A stretch of DNA of 64,000 bases from Alcaligenes ammonioxydans (GTDB lineage: Bacteria; Pseudomonadota; Gammaproteobacteria; Burkholderiales; Burkholderiaceae_B): NCBI RefSeq assembly GCF_019343455.1, contig NZ_CP049362.1, positions 186,001-250,000 on the forward strand. The letters run 5' to 3'. Of this stretch, positions 59,871-64,000 are shown in pieces (the stretch's first letter is position 1; each line of letters starts with the position of its first letter). The notes under the pieces are model-generated. The model searched no databases. It was given only the letters and a program-made list of their open reading frames with translations, and was not told the DNA's origin. The position numbers and the translations under genes were made by a program.

Positions 59871-61226
59871 TTAGCGTCCGCGCAAGGGCAATACCCGTTC
59901 GATCGCTGCACCTACTGCCAGCAAGTGTTCGTCATGGTAGGCAGGAGCGGCCACCATCAGGCCGACCGGGGCCTCACCGGCAGCGTGGCAGGGCAGGGAC
60001 AGGGCGCAGCCGTCCAGGAAGTTGATCAGTGTGGGATTGCGCAAAACCAGGCCGTTGGTGGCGAAGTACACCTCGTCCGAGGCCTGCAGATCGGCAATGC
60101 GCGGGGCGACGACGGGTACGGTCGGCATCAGCACGGCATCATAGCGCTCCAGACGGCTCTCGACCGCGCTGATCCAGGCTTGGCGGGTATCCTGCAGTTC
60201 GATGTAGTCAGCGCAGTCGATGTCCTTGCCGCGCAGGATGCGCGAGGCCACACGTGGATCATATTGTTCGCCCTTGCTTTGCAGGGTGTCACGGTGAACG
60301 GACCAGGCTTCCGCGCAGACAAAGCCGCCTTTGCGGTTGATGTGGGGCAACTGCTCAAACTCGGGCAGGTCAATTTCCTCAACGACTGCGCCGTGCTCAC
60401 GCAGCAAGGCGATGGCGCGGTCAAAGGCGGCGCGTACCGTCTGATCAATGCCATCAAAGACAAAGGTCTTGGGTACGGCCAGGCGCACGGTTTCCAGGGC
60501 AGGAGTCGCCACAGGTACATAAGGTTGGTCGGTCAGGATGGCATCAACAATGGCGCAGCACTCAACAGAAACCGCCAAGGGGCCGTTGGAGTCCAGGCTG
60601 CGGGACAAGGGCATGGTGCCTTCGCTGGGGACACGCTCGGCAGTGGGTTTAAAACCGGTCAGGCCGTTAAAGGCCGAAGGGATACGAATCGAGCCGCCGG
60701 TATCGGTACCAATGGAAAAGACCGACATGCCCTGGGCAACCGCGACCCCGGCGCCGGAGGACGAGCCCCCGGGGATACGGGCATTGTCACGATCCCAAAC
60801 GGAGCGCGGAGTGCCGTAGTGAGGGTTGATGCCCAGACCGGAGAAGGCAAATTCGGTCATATTGGTCGAGCCGATCAAAATGGCGCCGGCGCGCAGCAGG
60901 CGTTCCACAATGGTGGCGTGCTGCTCGGCAGGCTCAGCATCTTTAAGCACTGTCGACCCACCCAACGTTATGTAGCCGGCGATGTCATGCAGGTTCTTGA
61001 CCGACATGGGCAGACCCTCGACCAGCGAGCGGCTCAGACCGGCCGCACGCAAGATGTCGGAAGCCTTGGCCGCTGCCAGAGCCTGTTCGGCAAATACTTC
61101 GATGAACGTGGCAGCGCCGTCACGGCTGTCGTCCTGGATACGTTCCAGGGCTTGCCGAGTCAGTTCGACCGAGGTGGTTTCGCCACGATCAAGAGCACGT
61201 TGCAGTTCGGTAATAGTCGCTAGCAT
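59871..61226 (-). CDS. Amidase signature family enzyme
   Basis: A 451-residue enzyme with the amidase Ser-cisSer-Lys triad: Lys77 in LPMSVKNLHD, Ser155 in GGSSSGAG (153-160) and Ser179 in GTDTGGSIR. It hydrolyses an amide to acid and ammonia. No GatB/GatC genes are near, so it is a catabolic amidase rather than a tRNA amidotransferase subunit. It is the last gene of an operon after TRAP genes and a DUF2848 gene, so it would act on an imported amide or on a product of DUF2848. Confidence 0.9.
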   Translation of the reverse strand: MLATITELQRALDRGETTSVELTRQALERIQDDSRDGAATFIEVFAEQALAAAKASDILRAAGLSRSLVEGLPMSVKNLHDIAGYITLGGSTVLKDAEPAEQHATIVERLLRAGAILIGSTNMTEFAFSGLGINPHYGTPRSVWDRDNARIPGGSSSGAGVAVAQGMSVFSIGTDTGGSIRIPSAFNGLTGFKPTAERVPSEGTMPLSRSLDSNGPLAVSVECCAIVDAILTDQPYVPVATPALETVRLAVPKTFVFDGIDQTVRAAFDRAIALLREHGAVVEEIDLPEFEQLPHINRKGGFVCAEAWSVHRDTLQSKGEQYDPRVASRILRGKDIDCADYIELQDTRQAWISAVESRLERYDAVLMPTVPVVAPRIADLQASDEVYFATNGLVLRNPTLINFLDGCALSLPCHAAGEAPVGLMVAAPAYHDEHLLAVGAAIERVLPLRGR

Positions 61227-61268
61227 GGATCACTCGCTAAATAAATGGGTGGGGCGGGCTGGGCCAGT

Positions 61269-61952
61269 TTAGGCTACTTCGGGCAGGACTTCAGCCACAT
61301 AGGTGTGGCGGATGCTGCGTTCGCGGCGGGGGTCATACAGTTCCATGGTGAACTGGGCAGCGGGACGGATGCCTCCGATCGCGCCGACGGTGCCGCAGGT
61401 CATGCCGTAGCCTTCCGGCATGGTGGTGGACTGGAAGTAGCCCTCGATCAGCTCCAGCGGATTTTTCAGTGTGGACAAGGGACCGTCCTGGTACAGGACT
61501 TCCTTGCCGTCTTCCTGAATGTAGGCGCGGATGATCAGCTCGTCCCAGTACTCTGCCACGTCGCTGAACAACCAGGCTTCGCGGGCAATGGGTTTGGCGC
61601 AGATCTGTTTGGACAGGGCAACGCTATGCGCTTCCAGAACACGATCGGTGTGATCGGACGCCAGGCTCACCAGCAGGCGGCCTTGATGAGTGAAGACAAA
61701 TACCTCAGTCTCGCCCGACGACCCCGAGCCCACGACCTGGATGTCGGCATCCTGAATCATCTGGTTGGCCGCGATGCGGTAGTACAGCGGTACCGAGCTG
61801 GGGCGTGGTACGCCCAGTTCGGCCAGCTCTTCAATGTGGTGCTCGATGGCGGCCAGATCACGGCCCGCCCAACCGGCCACGATGCAGTGCTGCAGATCAG
61901 CCTCGATGATTTCAGTGTGGGTGGCCTGGGCCAGTTCAAAGGTCAAACGCAT
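61269..61952 (-). CDS. DUF2848 family protein, function unknown
   Basis: A 227-residue cytoplasmic protein matching the DUF2848 family as I remember it, with HCIVAGWAGRDLAAIEHHIEELAELGVPRPSSVPLYYR near residue 22 and YGMTCGTVGAIGGI near 181. The fold is probably fumarylacetoacetase-like, although no metal motif is certain. It is repeatedly found beside amidases and transporters, which suggests a step in amide or lactam breakdown. It is 33 nt behind the large permease gene and 42 nt before the amidase. Confidence 0.75.
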   Translation of the reverse strand: MRLTFELAQATHTEIIEADLQHCIVAGWAGRDLAAIEHHIEELAELGVPRPSSVPLYYRIAANQMIQDADIQVVGSGSSGETEVFVFTHQGRLLVSLASDHTDRVLEAHSVALSKQICAKPIAREAWLFSDVAEYWDELIIRAYIQEDGKEVLYQDGPLSTLKNPLELIEGYFQSTTMPEGYGMTCGTVGAIGGIRPAAQFTMELYDPRRERSIRHTYVAEVLPEVA

Positions 61953-61985
61953 AGCAGTACTCGTTAACTTAAAGACAGATTGGGA

Positions 61986-63269
61986 TTAACCGAACAGGCG
62001 TGGCAGCCACAAAGCCAGATCCGGGAAGATAGCCAGCAGGCCCACCATGGCCAGCAACATGATCACAAAAGGCAGGCTGCCCAGCATCACGTCGTTCATG
62101 CTGCCGCTCTTGCGCAGGCTCTGGACCACAAACAGGTTCAGACCAACAGGAGGGGTGATGAGCGCCACTTCCACCAGAATGATGATGGCAATACCCAGCC
62201 AAACCGGGTCAAAGCCCAGAGCGATCATGATGGGAGCCACGATAGGGATAGTCGTGATCATCATGGACAGGGTTTCCATGAAGCAGCCCAGCACCAGGTA
62301 GAACACCACGATGATCATCAGCATCACCATGGGCGAGACACCCAGCCCGGTGATGGCGTCAGTCAGCGCGTTGGTCAGGCCCGTGGCGGACATGACAAAG
62401 TTCAGGAAAGCCGAACCGATCACGATCAGCATGATCATGGCCGTGGCTTTCATGGTGCCTTCCAGCACTTCCTTGATCATGGTCCAGCTCATGCGGCCCG
62501 AGAAGGCAGCCAGAATCAAGGCGCCGACCACACCCAGGGCAGCAGCCTCGGTCGGGGTGGCAACACCGGCGTAAATCGAGCCTACGACCAGCAAGAAAAT
62601 ACCCAGGGGTGGAACCAGATGCACCAGGCTGGCAAAACGCTGACCCCAGCTAGCCTTGATCTTGGTGCCGCCCCATTTAGGCTTGACCATGCACGCGGCA
62701 GCGATTGCCAGCATGAACAGCAGGGCCATGCCCAAACCGGGGATGATGCCGGCCAGATACAGCTTGGGCACGGAGGTATTGGTCAGCACGCCGTAGATCA
62801 CCAGGTTGATCGAAGGCGGAATCAGAATGCCCAAGGTACCGCCTGCGGCCAGGCTGCCCAGGAACAGGGGCTCGTTATAGCCTTGTTTCTTGATCTGCGG
62901 CAGGGCCACGGTGCCCACGGTGGCGGCAGTGGCCACGCTGGAACCGGAAGTGGCGGCAAACAGGGCGCTGGCCCCGATATTGGCGTGCATCAGGCCGCCT
63001 GGCAGCCAGGACAGCCACAGGCTCATGGCGTTGTACATGCGTTCGGCCATACCGGAGCGCAGCAGGATCTCGCCCAGCATGATGAACAGGGGAATGGCCA
63101 CCAGCAGGAATTCGTTGCTGGTGCCCCAGGAAATCTCACCCAGGGCGCCAGTGAGCGGCAACATGGAATACAGCGGGTCCAGAATCAGGCCCAAAACACC
63201 CAGGGCAGCGCCCACGGGAATGCTCAATCCGATCAGAACGAGCAAGAGAGTCAGTGCGGTGGTAATCAT
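61986..63269 (-). CDS. TRAP transporter large permease (DctM family)
   Basis: A 427-residue polytopic protein. SGSSVATAATVGTVALPQIKKQGYN near residue 118, IPPSINLVIYGVL near 155 and LITPPVGLNLFVVQ near 375 are the family motifs. ATG 63269 overlaps the small permease stop (ATGA), and the longer frame to 63347 is inside that gene. It forms the translocation unit of the last TRAP system in the window. Confidence 0.92.
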   Translation of the reverse strand: MITTALTLLLVLIGLSIPVGAALGVLGLILDPLYSMLPLTGALGEISWGTSNEFLLVAIPLFIMLGEILLRSGMAERMYNAMSLWLSWLPGGLMHANIGASALFAATSGSSVATAATVGTVALPQIKKQGYNEPLFLGSLAAGGTLGILIPPSINLVIYGVLTNTSVPKLYLAGIIPGLGMALLFMLAIAAACMVKPKWGGTKIKASWGQRFASLVHLVPPLGIFLLVVGSIYAGVATPTEAAALGVVGALILAAFSGRMSWTMIKEVLEGTMKATAMIMLIVIGSAFLNFVMSATGLTNALTDAITGLGVSPMVMLMIIVVFYLVLGCFMETLSMMITTIPIVAPIMIALGFDPVWLGIAIIILVEVALITPPVGLNLFVVQSLRKSGSMNDVMLGSLPFVIMLLAMVGLLAIFPDLALWLPRLFG

Positions 63270-63886
63270 TTGGCGTCTCCTTGCACCATGCGTTTGCCAG
63301 CCTCGGCTTCTTCGGACGCTTCTTCCTGGGTGCTGCGGATGCCGCACAGGGACCGGATACCGGCCAGGTCACCCGTAATCAGGGCCAGGCTGGAGCGCAG
63401 CAGCATCAGGGCCAAAACGACACACAGCCAGATCAGACCGCCCACCCACAGGAACTGCGGAATCCACAAGGGAGTGCCCATGGCGGTGTTGGCAGTGGAC
63501 TGGTTGGTCCAGGACAGGCCGGCCACGTCAGTGGCGTACAAGGTCAGGTAGACAATGAAAACAGACAGGGCCACCAGAGCAATCCAGTCCAGCAAGGCGG
63601 CCAGACGGACCGGCAGGTGCTGGTAGATGGCGTCGATACGGATATTGGCCCGTTGCAGGGTGGCAAAAGATAGTGCCCAGGAAATGCTGATGGCAAAGGC
63701 GTAGCCAGATAGCTCATCCGAGCCGCCCAGAGAGCTGCCACTGAATTTGCGAAACAGAACGTCCGCGGTGATATAGAGGGCGCTGATCAATGTCAGGCTG
63801 CCTGCGAACCAGATGGCGATGCGCGACAGGGTCGTGGCACCGGACAGCAAGCGGTTCAGCATGGCGAATTTTTCGGTATTTTCCAT
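63266..63886 (-). CDS. TRAP transporter small permease (DctQ family)
   Basis: A 206-residue inner-membrane protein with four helices; LGGSDELSGYAFAISISWALSFATLQRANIRID near residue 38 is the typical DctQ segment. The C-terminal tail (about 180-206) is longer and charged compared with the two other DctQ proteins here. It follows the receptor gene by 90 nt, which hold a strong hairpin. Confidence 0.9.
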   Translation of the reverse strand: MENTEKFAMLNRLLSGATTLSRIAIWFAGSLTLISALYITADVLFRKFSGSSLGGSDELSGYAFAISISWALSFATLQRANIRIDAIYQHLPVRLAALLDWIALVALSVFIVYLTLYATDVAGLSWTNQSTANTAMGTPLWIPQFLWVGGLIWLCVVLALMLLRSSLALITGDLAGIRSLCGIRSTQEEASEEAEAGKRMVQGDAK

Positions 63887-63936
63887 GGTGTCTACCCCGT
63901 ACAGGGTCTAGGAGGGAGGGGCCTGAAGGACAGGCG

Positions 63937-63964
63937 GCCTGCCACCGCAGGATGGGTGGCAGGC
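63937..63964 (-). promoter_or_regulatory. GC-rich hairpin between receptor and permease genes
   Basis: GCCTGCCACC (63937-63946) pairs perfectly with GGTGGCAGGC (63955-63964) around an 8-nt loop, 12 nt behind the receptor stop. There is no T-run on the minus strand, so it fits mRNA stabilisation or partial attenuation of the permease genes. Confidence 0.6.
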
Positions 63965-63976
63965 GGTACGTACAGA

Positions 63977-64000
63977 TTACTTCTTGGCTTCAAAGCCCAA
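63977..64000 (-). CDS. C-terminal end of a probable TRAP solute receptor gene (partial)
   Basis: Only the last seven codons and TAA are in the window; they read LGFEAKK. The position, directly upstream of DctQ and DctM genes on the same strand, and the hairpin behind it, make a DctP receptor the likely identity. The sequence itself is too short to prove it. Confidence 0.4.
   Translation of the reverse strand: MGFEAKK

Noticed and set aside
59925..61223. 432-codon frame opposite the amidase gene
   Set aside because: Antisense shadow of the amidase; the amidase triad is intact on the other strand.
61980..63551. 523-codon frame opposite the TRAP permease genes
   Set aside because: His/Gln/Asp-rich antisense shadow of GC-rich membrane-protein codons; the opposite strand has clear DctQ and DctM motifs.
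1..64000. tRNA, rRNA, CRISPR array, prophage or intact IS
   Set aside because: None seen on reading; no transposase, integrase or spaced direct repeats were found. A covariance-model scan would be decisive for RNAs.

Overview
The window is a stretch of chromosome from a Gram-negative betaproteobacterium. The family is most likely Alcaligenaceae and the genus perhaps Alcaligenes. This is inferred from the moderately high GC content, single-gene Bug-type solute receptors, many TRAP transporters, and the gene content overall; no rRNA, tRNA or other taxonomic marker is present. The strain is not identified. There is no sign of phage, plasmid, CRISPR array or intact insertion sequence. One 214-bp inverted-repeat element near 16.1-16.3 kb looks like a MITE or a structured RNA.

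Layout. 0-2.4 kb: end of a DUF3482 GTPase gene, a DUF488 gene, a small stress membrane protein and thpR. 2.4-7.9 kb: a LysR regulator and a five-gene catabolic operon (dimeric alpha/beta-barrel protein, TRAP DctPQM, and a beta-propeller resembling the lyase half of peptide-amidating enzyme). 7.9-11.7 kb: an MCE/Mla-type lipid ABC system with a small channel-like membrane protein behind it. 11.8-15.7 kb: a HAD hydrolase and a second TRAP operon. 16.1-19.6 kb: the repeat element, then a CoA ligase / thiolase-fold / DUF35 operon. 19.9-24.1 kb: a Bug receptor, GntR and LysR regulators and a D-amino acid dehydrogenase. 24.2-30.1 kb: acyltransferase, RmuC, a GGDEF-EAL sensor and acylphosphatase. 30.2-35 kb: an RpiR regulator with a TAXI-type TRAP system. 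35-41.7 kb: a pseudouridine synthase, then on the minus strand a glutamate dehydrogenase, a polar amino acid ABC transporter and an asparaginase. 41.9-44.4 kb: YggS, a second Bug receptor and a Crp/Fnr regulator. 44.6-54.3 kb: an acyl-CoA ligase translationally coupled to a Liv-type ABC transporter, a PaaK-like ligase and an orphan amino acid receptor. 54.6-59.8 kb: HMG-CoA lyase and housekeeping genes (dprA, def, fmt), then a DMT exporter. 59.8-64 kb: an amidase / DUF2848 / TRAP operon whose receptor gene runs off the window.

The common theme is scavenging and degrading organic and amino acids. Nine periplasmic solute receptors are encoded here, and the diguanylate cyclase/phosphodiesterase carries another receptor-like domain as its sensor. 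Local regulators and several clear DNA dyads sit beside the uptake genes. In four of the transport operons a strong hairpin lies directly after the receptor gene, which would favour receptor over permease expression. The most promising leads are the PAL-like lyase operon, the thiolase-fold protein that lacks its nucleophilic cysteine and overlaps a DUF35 gene, and the 214-bp element. Starts were chosen from signal peptides, ribosome binding sites and overlaps with neighbours, so many are shorter than the longest possible reading frame.
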